Shown piece after piece: positions 1-5,717 of a stretch of 5,949 nt of DNA (its first letter is position 1; every line of letters begins with the position of its first letter). Under the pieces are notes generated by a model. It was given only the letters and a program-made list of their open reading frames with translations, was not told the origin of the DNA and did not search any database. The stretch lies in contig DAOUZG010000126.1 of assembly GCA_030665705.1 (NCBI GenBank), positions 1 through 5,949 on the forward strand, written 5' to 3'. Source of the DNA: Deltaproteobacteria bacterium. GTDB lineage: Bacteria; Myxococcota_A; UBA9160; SZUA-336. The position numbers and the translations under genes were made by a program.

Positions 1-114
1 CGCTCGGAATAACGACTGATATGCCTCGCTCGCGACGCCTTGATCTCGGCCCGCCAGAGCGGCCTGGCTCGGTCCGGGGTTTCTGAGATGGGTTCTAGCA
101 GGGAGGATCCGAGG
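1..114. other. Left-edge stretch without an assignable gene
   Basis: No recognisable gene. All three plus frames that enter from the left edge close early: stops at 10-12, 16-18 and 84-86. The last could be the tail of a gene ending in a short Arg/Pro/Gly-rich stretch, 28 bases before the VOC-like start at 115, but its residues match no family I know. On the minus strand a frame is open from an ATG at 135-133 to the window edge. It has no good Shine-Dalgarno site and overlaps the VOC-like start, so it is probably chance. More sequence to the left is needed to decide. Confidence 0.4.
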
Positions 115-171
115 ATGATCCGAGGAGTGCACCATACCGCGATCTCGACGGGCAACCTGGAACGGGCCCTC
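115..171 (+). pseudogene. Truncated start of a VOC/glyoxalase-fold gene (remnant)
   Basis: The 19 codons from ATG 115 read MIRGVHHTAISTGNLERAL. This closely resembles the first strand and helix of vicinal-oxygen-chelate proteins (glyoxalase I and methylmalonyl-CoA epimerase relatives), which typically start with a V-H-H-x-A-I-S-T and L-x-R-A-L pattern and carry the first metal-ligand His. A strong GGGAGG (101-106) lies 8 bases upstream, as expected for a once-functional start. Family members then continue with a segment like F-Y-R-D-x-L-G-F. Here that is replaced from about codon 20 by unrelated Arg/Pro/Gly-rich sequence. The frame stays open to 396, running into the next gene, but without VOC features, whereas a single-domain VOC protein is about 120-150 residues. 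I infer a deletion or rearrangement scar. An assembly join is the alternative. Confidence 0.5.
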
Positions 172-182
172 GTGGCTCGAGC

Positions 183-207
183 CTCGCTCCCTGCCACCCG
201 GGGCGAG
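183..207. repeat. GC-rich hairpin downstream of the VOC remnant
   Basis: Positions 183-190 pair with 200-207 in an 8-bp stem (one G-U pair) around a 9-base loop, CTGCCACCC. The same nonamer recurs at 234-242 at the start of the REP-like element. A perfect 10-bp palindrome, GGCTCGAGCC, lies immediately before it at 174-183, just where VOC similarity ends. There is no T tract, so it is not a standard intrinsic terminator. Confidence 0.4.
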
Positions 208-232
208 AAGAGGTCCGACCAATTGACATCAT

Positions 233-262
233 ACTGCCACCCCGGGAAGGCGGGATTCCGGA
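233..262. repeat. REP-like short palindromic repeat
   Basis: This stretch resembles the short dispersed repeat common in many proteobacterial genomes, whose core is a CCCGC-GAAG-GCGGG hairpin followed by AATCC. Here CCCG (241-244) and CGGG (251-254) flank GGAAGG and are followed by ATTCC. The match is by eye and imperfect, and only one copy is in the window, so copy number cannot be shown. Such elements sit between genes and often mark rearranged or decayed intergenic DNA, which fits the truncated gene to its left. Confidence 0.4.
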
Positions 263-269
263 TTAATCC
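260..269. promoter_or_regulatory. Perfect palindrome GGATTAATCC, candidate operator
   Basis: This is an exact 10-bp inverted repeat and one of the few A/T-rich spots in the region. It lies 18 bases before the TATAAT box and so covers the place where the -35 hexamer should be. A repressor bound here would block RNA polymerase, and an activator could replace the missing -35. Fatty-acid genes are often controlled by TetR- or FadR-type regulators that bind such dyads, but no regulator gene is in view, so the link is inference. Confidence 0.35.
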
Positions 270-293
270 TCCGGGCGAGCGCGGCGGTATAAT
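264..293 (+). promoter_or_regulatory. Probable sigma-70 promoter of the acyl-CoA dehydrogenase pair
   Basis: A perfect -10 hexamer, TATAAT, is at 288-293, which would place the transcription start near 300 and give a leader of about 30 bases. No good -35 exists at normal spacing: the bases at 264-270 match TTGACA poorly and lie within the GGATTAATCC palindrome. A good TTGACA does occur at 223-228 but is too far away (59 bases). The combination of a strong -10 and weak -35 suggests a promoter that depends on a regulator. Confidence 0.5.
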
Positions 294-331
294 CCGTTCA
301 CGTCAAAACCTTCGGAAGCGGAGGCCCCCGA

Positions 332-1444
332 ATGAACTTCGATTTCTCAGAGGATCAGAGGCTCCTGCAGAGCTCGGCGCGCGACTTCCTGGATGACCAG
401 TCGCCGCTACAGGTCAACCGGGATGTGCTCGAAGCGGGCACGTACTACAACCCCGAGCTCTGGCAGGGTGTAGCCGAGATGGGCTGGCTCGGTGCCGCGG
501 TGCCCGAGGAGTACGGCGGCGCGGGGTTTGGCTATCTGGAGCTCGTCCTGATCGCCGAGGAGGTCGGACGGGCCCTGGCGCCCATCCCCTTTGCCTCGTC
601 GGTCTACCTGGCGACGGAGGCCGTCCTCCTCGCGGGTACGCCCGAGCAGAGGAAGACCTACCTCCCCGAACTCGTGGCCGGTGAAAAGATCGGAACCTTC
701 TCGCTGGCCGAGGGTCTCGGACAGGCGACACCGTCGTCGGTCAAGACCACCTTCGAAAACGGTCGCCTGAACGGGACCAAGATCGGCGTGCCAGACGGCA
801 ACATCGCGAATCTCGCCGTGGTGGTCGCACAGACAAACAGCGGGCCCACGCTCGCGCTCGCCGACCTGGGCGGTCAGGGGGTCGAGCGGAAGGCACTCAC
901 GTCGATCGACCCGACTCAGTCGGCCGCTGCGATCACCTTCCGGGACGCGCCTGCAGAGCCGCTCGGGAGTCCGGGCGAGGGGTGGAAGCTTACCGAGAAA
1001 CTCTTCGATCGAGCGGCGGTGCTGCTGGCGTTCGAGCAGCTCGGTGGAACGCAGCGCGCCTTCGAGATCACGAAGGAGTACATGATGGGGCGCTACGCGT
1101 TCGGCCGTCCGATCGCGTCGTTCCAGGCCCTCAAGCACCGGATGTCCGAAATGTACTGCGCGATCGAGCTCGCGCGCTCCAACAACTACTACGGCGCCTG
1201 GGCGCTCAGCACCGATGCGGAGGAGATCGGCGTCGCCGCCTGCAACGCACGCGTGAGTACGGCGCAGGCGGCCGAGCTCGTGACCATGGAGATGATTCAG
1301 TTGCACGGCGGCGTCGGGTTTACCTGGGAATACGACTGCCACCTGTTCTACCGCCGTGCGAAGCACCAGAGTGCCCTTCTCGCGCCGGCCACCGAGTGGC
1401 GGGACAAGCTCATCGAGCGCCTCGTCGCGAAGCGGGCCGCTTAG
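332..1444 (+). CDS. Acyl-CoA dehydrogenase, likely non-classical subunit of a heteromer
   Basis: A 370-residue acyl-CoA dehydrogenase, the FAD enzyme family that forms the alpha-beta double bond of acyl-CoA. The start is fixed by GGAGG at 320-324, 7 bases before the ATG. Domain order is normal: helical N-terminus (about 1-115), beta domain (about 115-215), helical C-terminus (about 220-370). The C-terminal half keeps R254-x-x-F257-G258-x-x-I261-x-x-x-Q265, which contacts FAD across the subunit interface, and the L-H-G-G-V-G-F-T-W-E block at 324-333. The beta domain lacks the usual S-E-P-x-x-G-S-D signature (it reads A-E-G-L-G-Q-A-T) and the W-x-T motif. The place of the isovaleryl-CoA-dehydrogenase-type catalytic Glu holds Asp226 (F-D-R-A-A-V), and the C-terminal E-G-T motif of medium-chain enzymes is absent. 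With the neighbour 12 bases downstream, this suggests one subunit of a two-gene dehydrogenase like the steroid side-chain FadE pairs of mycobacteria. Substrate is unknown. Confidence 0.9.
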   Translation: MNFDFSEDQRLLQSSARDFLDDQSPLQVNRDVLEAGTYYNPELWQGVAEMGWLGAAVPEEYGGAGFGYLELVLIAEEVGRALAPIPFASSVYLATEAVLLAGTPEQRKTYLPELVAGEKIGTFSLAEGLGQATPSSVKTTFENGRLNGTKIGVPDGNIANLAVVVAQTNSGPTLALADLGGQGVERKALTSIDPTQSAAAITFRDAPAEPLGSPGEGWKLTEKLFDRAAVLLAFEQLGGTQRAFEITKEYMMGRYAFGRPIASFQALKHRMSEMYCAIELARSNNYYGAWALSTDAEEIGVAACNARVSTAQAAELVTMEMIQLHGGVGFTWEYDCHLFYRRAKHQSALLAPATEWRDKLIERLVAKRAA

Positions 1445-1456
1445 GAGGAATCCAGG

Positions 1457-2689
1457 ATGGACTTCAACGACACCCCGGAAGAGGCTGCGTTCCGAGCGGA
1501 GGCGCGCGCGTTCCTCGATAAGAACGCGGAGCTACAGGGCCCTGAAGGCGCGGCCGAGAGCGTGATCGAGCGCGACGACCCGGAAACGATCCGCGCGGCT
1601 CAGGCCTGGCAGGCCCTGAAGTGCGACAACGGCTGGGCGTGCATCACCTGGCCCAAGGAGCTCGGGGGGCGCGGCGGAACGCCGATCCAGAGCGTGGTCT
1701 GGAATCAGGAGGAGGGCCGCTACAAGACCCCCCCGAATATCTTCATGATCGGGATCGGCATGCTCGGCCCGACGATCATGACCCACGGCACGCCGGAGCA
1801 GAAGGAGCGCTACCTCCCGAAGATGGCGCGAGGGGACGAGGTCTGGTGCCAGCTCTTCAGCGAGCCGGCAGCCGGCTCCGACCTCGCGGGTCTACGGATG
1901 TCGGCCGTGAAGGACGGCGACGAGTGGGTCCTCAACGGCCAGAAGATCTGGACCACGGGAGCTCACTACAGCCGGTGGGGGATGCTGCCGGCGCGCAGCG
2001 ATCCCACCGTAGCCAAACACGCCGGGATGACGTACTTCATCGTCGACATGGAGGCAAAGGGCATCGAGATCCGGCCGATCAAGCAGATCAATGGAGCCTC
2101 GCACTTCACCGAGGTCTTCTACAGCGACGTTCGCGTGCCCGACTCGTATCGTGTCGGTGCGGTCGGCGACGGCTGGCGAGTCGCCATCACCACCCTCCTG
2201 CACGAGCGTGCAGCAGTTGGCGCCGGAGGGCGGGTGGGGCCCGGGGTCGACGACCTGATCCGGCTTGCCCAGCAGGTCGAGCTGAACGGCCGTCCCGCCA
2301 TCGAGGACGCCGGTGTGCGCCAGCGCATCGCCGATTTCTCCGTGCGCATGGCGGGTCTCCGATGCACGGGGTACCGGACGCTGACGGCGCTCTCGCGCGG
2401 ACAGACGCCGGGCCCGGAGGCCTCGATCATGAAGCTCGTCGGTGCATCGCTGGGCCAGCAGGTCGCCTCGTACGGGATCGACCTCCAGGGGTTGGCAGGC
2501 AGCGTCATGGACGAGGAGGGCGGCTGGCAGGATGCGTACCTCCAGTCGGCCGGTCTCCGGTTGGCGGGGGGGAGCGACGAGATCCTGCTCAACATCATCG
2601 CCGAGCGCGTCCTGAGGCTGCCGCCGGAGCCCCGCGTCGACAAGAATCTCGCCTTCCGGGAGATCCCAACGGGACCGCCGAGCAGCTAG
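1457..2689 (+). CDS. Acyl-CoA dehydrogenase, likely catalytic subunit of the pair
   Basis: A 410-residue acyl-CoA dehydrogenase. Its Shine-Dalgarno AGGAGG (1443-1448) overlaps the TAG stop of the preceding gene and sits 8 bases before the ATG, so the two are almost certainly one transcript and may be translationally coupled. Visible motifs: S135-E-P-A-A-G-S-D142, the classical FAD/substrate signature; W165-T-T, which packs on the flavin; H-E250-R-A-A-V-G, where Glu250 aligns with the catalytic base of isovaleryl-CoA-type enzymes; and the C-terminal G-G-S-D-E-I-L-L-N-I-I-A-E-R-V-L block at 371-386. The position of the medium-chain-type C-terminal Glu is Gly, so Glu250 is the likely base. The R-x-x-F-G-x-x-I-x-x-x-Q motif is missing here but present in the partner, so the two subunits look complementary. 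It resembles the larger subunit of mycobacterial steroid-degradation dehydrogenases (FadE26-like). Fatty, branched or ring-containing acyl-CoA remain possible substrates. Confidence 0.92.
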   Translation: MDFNDTPEEAAFRAEARAFLDKNAELQGPEGAAESVIERDDPETIRAAQAWQALKCDNGWACITWPKELGGRGGTPIQSVVWNQEEGRYKTPPNIFMIGIGMLGPTIMTHGTPEQKERYLPKMARGDEVWCQLFSEPAAGSDLAGLRMSAVKDGDEWVLNGQKIWTTGAHYSRWGMLPARSDPTVAKHAGMTYFIVDMEAKGIEIRPIKQINGASHFTEVFYSDVRVPDSYRVGAVGDGWRVAITTLLHERAAVGAGGRVGPGVDDLIRLAQQVELNGRPAIEDAGVRQRIADFSVRMAGLRCTGYRTLTALSRGQTPGPEASIMKLVGASLGQQVASYGIDLQGLAGSVMDEEGGWQDAYLQSAGLRLAGGSDEILLNIIAERVLRLPPEPRVDKNLAFREIPTGPPSS

Positions 2690-2730
2690 CCCGCAATTCT
2701 CACCAGGTGGGCTACTGCGGTCGCCGCCGC
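2690..2730. other. Short convergent intergenic region, weak hairpin only
   Basis: These 41 bases separate the stops of the second dehydrogenase and fumarase. CCGCA (2691-2695) can pair with TGCGG (2716-2720), with a small CAC/GTG stem inside, but the internal loops are large and there is no T run on either strand. It might weakly help termination in both directions. I see no standard terminator. Confidence 0.25.
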
Positions 2731-4377
2731 TCAGGAGATCTGTAACTTCGGTGCAGGTCGGGCTGCGGCGAGGTCGGCGAAGAAGTCGTTGCCCTTATCG
2801 TCGGTCACGATGAAGGCGGGGAACTCCTCGACTTCGATCCGCCAGATCGCCTCCATCCCGAGCTCTTCGAATTCGACGATCTCGACCTTCTTGATGCAGT
2901 GCTCCGCGAGGCGCGCCGCGGGGCCACCGATCGAGCCGAGGTAGAAACCGCCGTACTTCTTGCACGCCTGCCGCACCTGATCCGAGCGGTTGCCCTTCGC
3001 CAGCATCACCATGCTTCCACCGTGGCTCTGGAACAGGTCGACGTAGGAGTCCATGCGCCCGGCGGTGGTGGGGCCGAACGACCCGGATGCGTAGCGTTCG
3101 GGCTTCTTCGCGGGTCCGGCGTAGTAGACCGGGTGGTCCTTCAAGTACTGCGGCAGCCCCCCGCCGGAATCGAGCTGCTCCTTGAGCTTGGCGTGTGCGA
3201 TGTCGCGCGCGACCACCATCGGACCGGTCAAGGAGAGGCGGGTTGCAATCGGATGCTTGCTCAGCTCCGCCAGGATCTCGCGCATCGGGCGGCTGAGGTC
3301 GATCTCGACCACCTCTTCGCCCAGTTCGCCGTCCGCGATGTCGGGGAGGTACTGGGCCGGGTTCGTCTCGAGTTGCTCGAGGAAAATCCCATCCCGGGTG
3401 ATCTTTCCGAGGATCTGACGGTCGGCGGAGCAGGAGACGCCGAGGCCGACCGGGCACGAGGCCCCGTGCCGGGGCAGCCGGATCACGCGGACGTCGTGCG
3501 CGAAGTACTTTCCGCCGAACTGCGCCCCGATCCCCGTCTCGTTACAGAGCTTGTGGACCTTCTCCTCGAGGTCGACGTCCCGGAACGCGCGCCCCAGTTC
3601 GTTGCCGCTCGTGGGAAGGGAGTCGAGGTAGCGGGCGCTCGCGAGCTTCACCGTCTTCAACGTGAACTCCGCGGAAGTTCCGCCGATCACGAGCGCCAGG
3701 TGGTAGGGTGGGCACGCCGCGGTTCCGATCTGCCGGATTCTCCTGGCGATGAAGTTGAGCAGCGACTCCGGGTTCAGGAGCGTCTTGGTCTCCTGGTAGA
3801 GGAACGTCTTGTTCTGGGACCCGCCCCCCTTCGCCACGAACAGGAAGTGGTACTCGTCGCCCGGCGTCGCGTGGATCTCGATCTGCGCAGGCAGGTTGGT
3901 CCCGGTGTTCTTCTCCTTGTACATGTCGAGTGGAGCCAGCTGCGAGTACCGCAGATTCTTCTCGGCGTAGGTCTGATAGATGCCCCGTGAGATCGCCTCC
4001 TCGTCGTTACAGCTCGTGAAGACGTTCTGACCCTTGTGCGCGATCACAATCGCGGTTCCGGTGTCCTGGCACGACGGGAGGACCCCTCCCGCAGCGATGT
4101 TGGCGTTCTTGAGAAGCTCGAGCGCCACGAAGCGGTCGTTTTCCGAGGCGTCAGGGTCGTCGAGAATCTTCCGGATCTGCGCGATGTGACTCGAGCGGAG
4201 GAGGAAGGAGACGTCGTCGAACGCTTCCGCGGCGAGGAACGTAAGGGCTTCGGGTTCCACCTTGAGGAGCGTCCTCCCCTCGAATCGAGCCGCCGATACG
4301 TGCTCCGAGCTGAGCTTCCGATACTCTGTGGTCTCGGGGCCGAGCTCGAACATCTCCTGAAACCTGAACTCGGGCAT
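2731..4377 (-). CDS. Fumarate hydratase, class I (4Fe-4S), single-chain
   Basis: Catalyses reversible hydration of fumarate to L-malate in the TCA cycle, in the cytoplasm, using a 4Fe-4S cluster. The 548-residue length is typical of single-chain, FumA/FumB-like enzymes. Cluster ligands are Cys103 (S-C-Q-D-T-G), Cys222 (A-A-C-P-P) and Cys316 (V-S-C-S-A-D), each two positions before the E. coli FumA cysteines 105, 224 and 318 as I recall them. Residues corresponding to the active site described for the Leishmania enzyme are present: Gln104, Asp105, Arg143, Gly186, Arg391, Thr437 and Arg441 (G-P-T-T-A-G-R-M-D), and Lys461. The N-terminal domain holds the cluster, and the C-terminal beta domain begins near 360. 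The ATG at 4377-4375 is chosen because GGAGG (4390-4386) lies 8 bases before it; an in-frame ATG at 4392 overlaps that site. The gene is convergent with the dehydrogenases and probably monocistronic. Class I fumarases are oxygen-sensitive. No oddities seen. Confidence 0.96.
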   Translation of the reverse strand: MPEFRFQEMFELGPETTEYRKLSSEHVSAARFEGRTLLKVEPEALTFLAAEAFDDVSFLLRSSHIAQIRKILDDPDASENDRFVALELLKNANIAAGGVLPSCQDTGTAIVIAHKGQNVFTSCNDEEAISRGIYQTYAEKNLRYSQLAPLDMYKEKNTGTNLPAQIEIHATPGDEYHFLFVAKGGGSQNKTFLYQETKTLLNPESLLNFIARRIRQIGTAACPPYHLALVIGGTSAEFTLKTVKLASARYLDSLPTSGNELGRAFRDVDLEEKVHKLCNETGIGAQFGGKYFAHDVRVIRLPRHGASCPVGLGVSCSADRQILGKITRDGIFLEQLETNPAQYLPDIADGELGEEVVEIDLSRPMREILAELSKHPIATRLSLTGPMVVARDIAHAKLKEQLDSGGGLPQYLKDHPVYYAGPAKKPERYASGSFGPTTAGRMDSYVDLFQSHGGSMVMLAKGNRSDQVRQACKKYGGFYLGSIGGPAARLAEHCIKKVEIVEFEELGMEAIWRIEVEEFPAFIVTDDKGNDFFADLAAARPAPKLQIS

Positions 4378-4385
4378 ACGTCGAT

Positions 4386-4390
4386 CCTCC
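4386..4390 (-). promoter_or_regulatory. Shine-Dalgarno site that fixes the fumarase start
   Basis: GGAGG on the minus strand, 8 bases from the ATG at 4377. The upstream in-frame ATG at 4392-4390 shares a base with this site and has no comparable site of its own, so annotation from 4392 would add five spurious residues (M-E-D-R-R). Confidence 0.75.
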
Positions 4391-4465
4391 ATGACGCCGA
4401 CCCTGACGGTGAGCTACTCCGCTCGCTCCCGGGAGTGCCCAGCCGCCCTTCCCCCGCCTCGCTTG

Positions 4466-4471
4466 AATATA
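4466..4471 (-). promoter_or_regulatory. Candidate -10 box for fumarase
   Basis: TATATT on the minus strand (5 of 6 to TATAAT) lies about 90 bases upstream of the fumarase start, in an otherwise very G+C-rich intergenic region. No good TTGACA-like hexamer is at 16-18 bases; TACTCA (4497-4492) is a poor match at 20 bases. It is the best minus-strand candidate in the divergent region. Confidence 0.3.
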
Positions 4472-4546
4472 GCAGCTCCGTCCCGCGGGGCTGAGTACGC
4501 CGGTCGACGCTCCCCCGCAGGCTCCGATCGCCTCGCGTCAGTTCGC

Positions 4547-4565
4547 CACATGTGTAACATTGTGT
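4547..4565. promoter_or_regulatory. Nested dyad with TGTGT repeats, candidate operator/promoter
   Basis: The A/T-rich patch contains a perfect 8-bp palindrome CACATGTG (4547-4554), an interrupted dyad ATGT-GTA-ACAT (4550-4560), and two direct TGTGT copies (4551-4555 and 4561-4565) whose starts are 10 bases, about one helical turn, apart. TAACAT (4555-4560) could serve as a weak plus-strand -10, with transcription starting near 4567, about 60 bases before the ADP-ribosylglycohydrolase start. No -35 is visible. The patch stands out against its surroundings and looks like a protein-binding site, but chance is not excluded. Confidence 0.3.
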
Positions 4566-4628
4566 CTCGGCGAGCGAGGCGCCCGGCGTCGTCGGACTGG
4601 GGCCGATCCCCGACGGAGTACCGAGGCG

Positions 4629-5663
4629 ATGAGCGGAGAGCTCCGCCACCGAATGCGTGGGTGCCTCCTCGGAGGTGCCGCGGGGGACGCCCTCGGTGCC
4701 CCCGTGGAGTTCGACTCGCTCTCGAAGATACTGGCCCGCTTCGGACCGGAGGGGATTCGGAGGTTCGCTCCGGCCTTTGGGTGTGTGGGATCGATCACGG
4801 ACGATACCCAGATGACCCTCTTCACGGCCGAGGGGCTCATTCTCGCGGCGCGCGACGGCGTGTTCCCCGAGCGCTCCGGAACGGTGCGAATCGTTCACCG
4901 CGCCTACCTCCGTTGGCTCCGCACGCAGGGGGAGCGGTCGCGGCATCCCACCTTCGGGCGAACCTCCGAAGGATGGCTGTCGACGGTCGAAGCTCTTCAG
5001 CATCGGCGTGCGCCCGGGAATACCTGTCTGGAGGCGTTGCGAGCTCGCCGCATGGGACGTCTCGAGCACCCCCTCAACACGAGTAAGGGGTGCGGAGGTG
5101 TCATGCGCATCGCACCGGTGGGACTGGCCCTGTCAGCGGCAGATCCGTTTCGTCTGGGCTGCGAGCTTGCCGCGCTCACCCACGGTCATCCGACTGGCTA
5201 TCTAACGGCCGGATTTCTGGCGCTCGTGATCCGGGACCTCGCCATGGGGGCCACGCTCGAGGCTGCGGTCCACGAGGCTCTCGAGGAGCTCGTCCGCTGG
5301 CCGAGCCACGAGGAATGTGAGCATGCGGTGCGGGCAGCCCTGGAGCAAGCCCGAGCCGGCTCGCCGACGGCCGAAGCGGTGGAATCCCTCGGTGCGGGCT
5401 GGGTCGCTGAGGAGGCATTGGCCATTGCTCTGTACTGTGCCCTCCTTGCCCCCGATCTCGTGGGTGGTCTGCGGCTCGCCGTGAATCACGGAGGCGACAG
5501 CGACAGCACGGGTGCGATGACCGGCAATCTCCTCGGTGTGAAGCTGGGGATGAGCGCGATTCCCGACGATTGGCTCGCGACCCTCGAGCTCCGGGCCGAG
5601 ATCGAGCGGATCGCGGATGAGCTCTACGACGCCTGCGCGAGCCCGAGCCCCGAATCACCGTAG
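4629..5663 (+). CDS. ADP-ribosylglycohydrolase (DraG/ARH-like) family protein
   Basis: A 344-residue protein of the all-helical, dinuclear-metal ADP-ribosylglycohydrolase family, which removes ADP-ribose from proteins, nucleic acids or small molecules. In order: G-C-L-L-G-G-A-A-G-D-A-L-G-A-P-V-E-F at 11-28, the family's opening motif; I-T57-D58-D59-T60-Q, the first metal-binding motif; N-T-S-K-G-C-G-G-V-M-R at 150-160; T-H-G-H-P-T-G-Y from 184; and N-H-G-G-D290-S-D292-S-T, the second metal site. All key acidic residues are present, so the enzyme should be active, and length is normal. ATG 4629 is preferred: GGAG (4615-4618) lies 10 bases upstream and it leaves about ten residues before the first motif, as usual. 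An in-frame TTG at 4560 would add an Arg-rich, atypical extension; ATG 4653 is a poorer alternative. There is no signal peptide and no neighbouring ADP-ribosyltransferase, nitrogenase or macrodomain gene, so the substrate cannot be named. Confidence 0.92.
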   Translation: MSGELRHRMRGCLLGGAAGDALGAPVEFDSLSKILARFGPEGIRRFAPAFGCVGSITDDTQMTLFTAEGLILAARDGVFPERSGTVRIVHRAYLRWLRTQGERSRHPTFGRTSEGWLSTVEALQHRRAPGNTCLEALRARRMGRLEHPLNTSKGCGGVMRIAPVGLALSAADPFRLGCELAALTHGHPTGYLTAGFLALVIRDLAMGATLEAAVHEALEELVRWPSHEECEHAVRAALEQARAGSPTAEAVESLGAGWVAEEALAIALYCALLAPDLVGGLRLAVNHGGDSDSTGAMTGNLLGVKLGMSAIPDDWLATLELRAEIERIADELYDACASPSPESP

Positions 5664-5674
5664 AGCCCCGACCG

Positions 5675-5699
5675 GGAAGAGCGGCCCGGCCAAGCTTCC
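5675..5699. terminator. Symmetrical hairpin between convergent genes, possible two-way terminator
   Basis: GGAAG (5675-5679) pairs with CTTCC (5695-5699), and inside it GGC (5683-5685) pairs with GCC (5689-5691) around CCG. A 3-by-3-base internal loop separates the stems. It lies between the stops of the glycohydrolase (5663) and the minus-strand gene ending at 5718, where a bidirectional terminator is expected. There is no T tract on either side, so it would be a non-canonical terminator at best. Confidence 0.35.
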
Positions 5700-5717
5700 A
5701 CGGCCTGAGTCGAGCTC

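Noticed and set aside
223..228. Perfect TTGACA hexamer as a -35 box
   Set aside because: No -10-like hexamer at 16-19 bases, and the TATAAT box is 59 bases away; probably chance or part of another promoter.
40..396. A 118-codon plus-strand frame before the first dehydrogenase
   Set aside because: Not accepted as one gene: only codons from ATG 115 to about 171 look protein-like (VOC), and the end overlaps the dehydrogenase start by 65 bases.
407..1366. A 319-codon open frame on the minus strand inside the first dehydrogenase
   Set aside because: Arg/Gly/His-rich translation without family features, wholly opposite a clear enzyme gene; long antisense frames are expected in G+C-rich DNA.
1621..2745. 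A 374-codon plus-strand frame overlapping the second dehydrogenase
   Set aside because: Arg-, Gly- and Pro-rich shadow in another frame of a gene with full conserved motifs.
2899..3990. A 363-codon plus-strand frame opposite fumarase
   Set aside because: Antisense to a complete fumarase with all cluster ligands; translation is low-complexity and matches no family I know.
4560..4628. Upstream TTG start for the ADP-ribosylglycohydrolase
   Set aside because: It would add 23 Arg-rich residues before the family's normal N-terminus and would overlap the likely transcription start near 4567; ATG 4629 has a usable GGAG.
4044..5069. A 341-codon minus-strand frame across the fumarase start and the glycohydrolase
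   Set aside because: It spans two real genes and their divergent intergenic region and is dominated by Arg, Ser, Pro and Gly.
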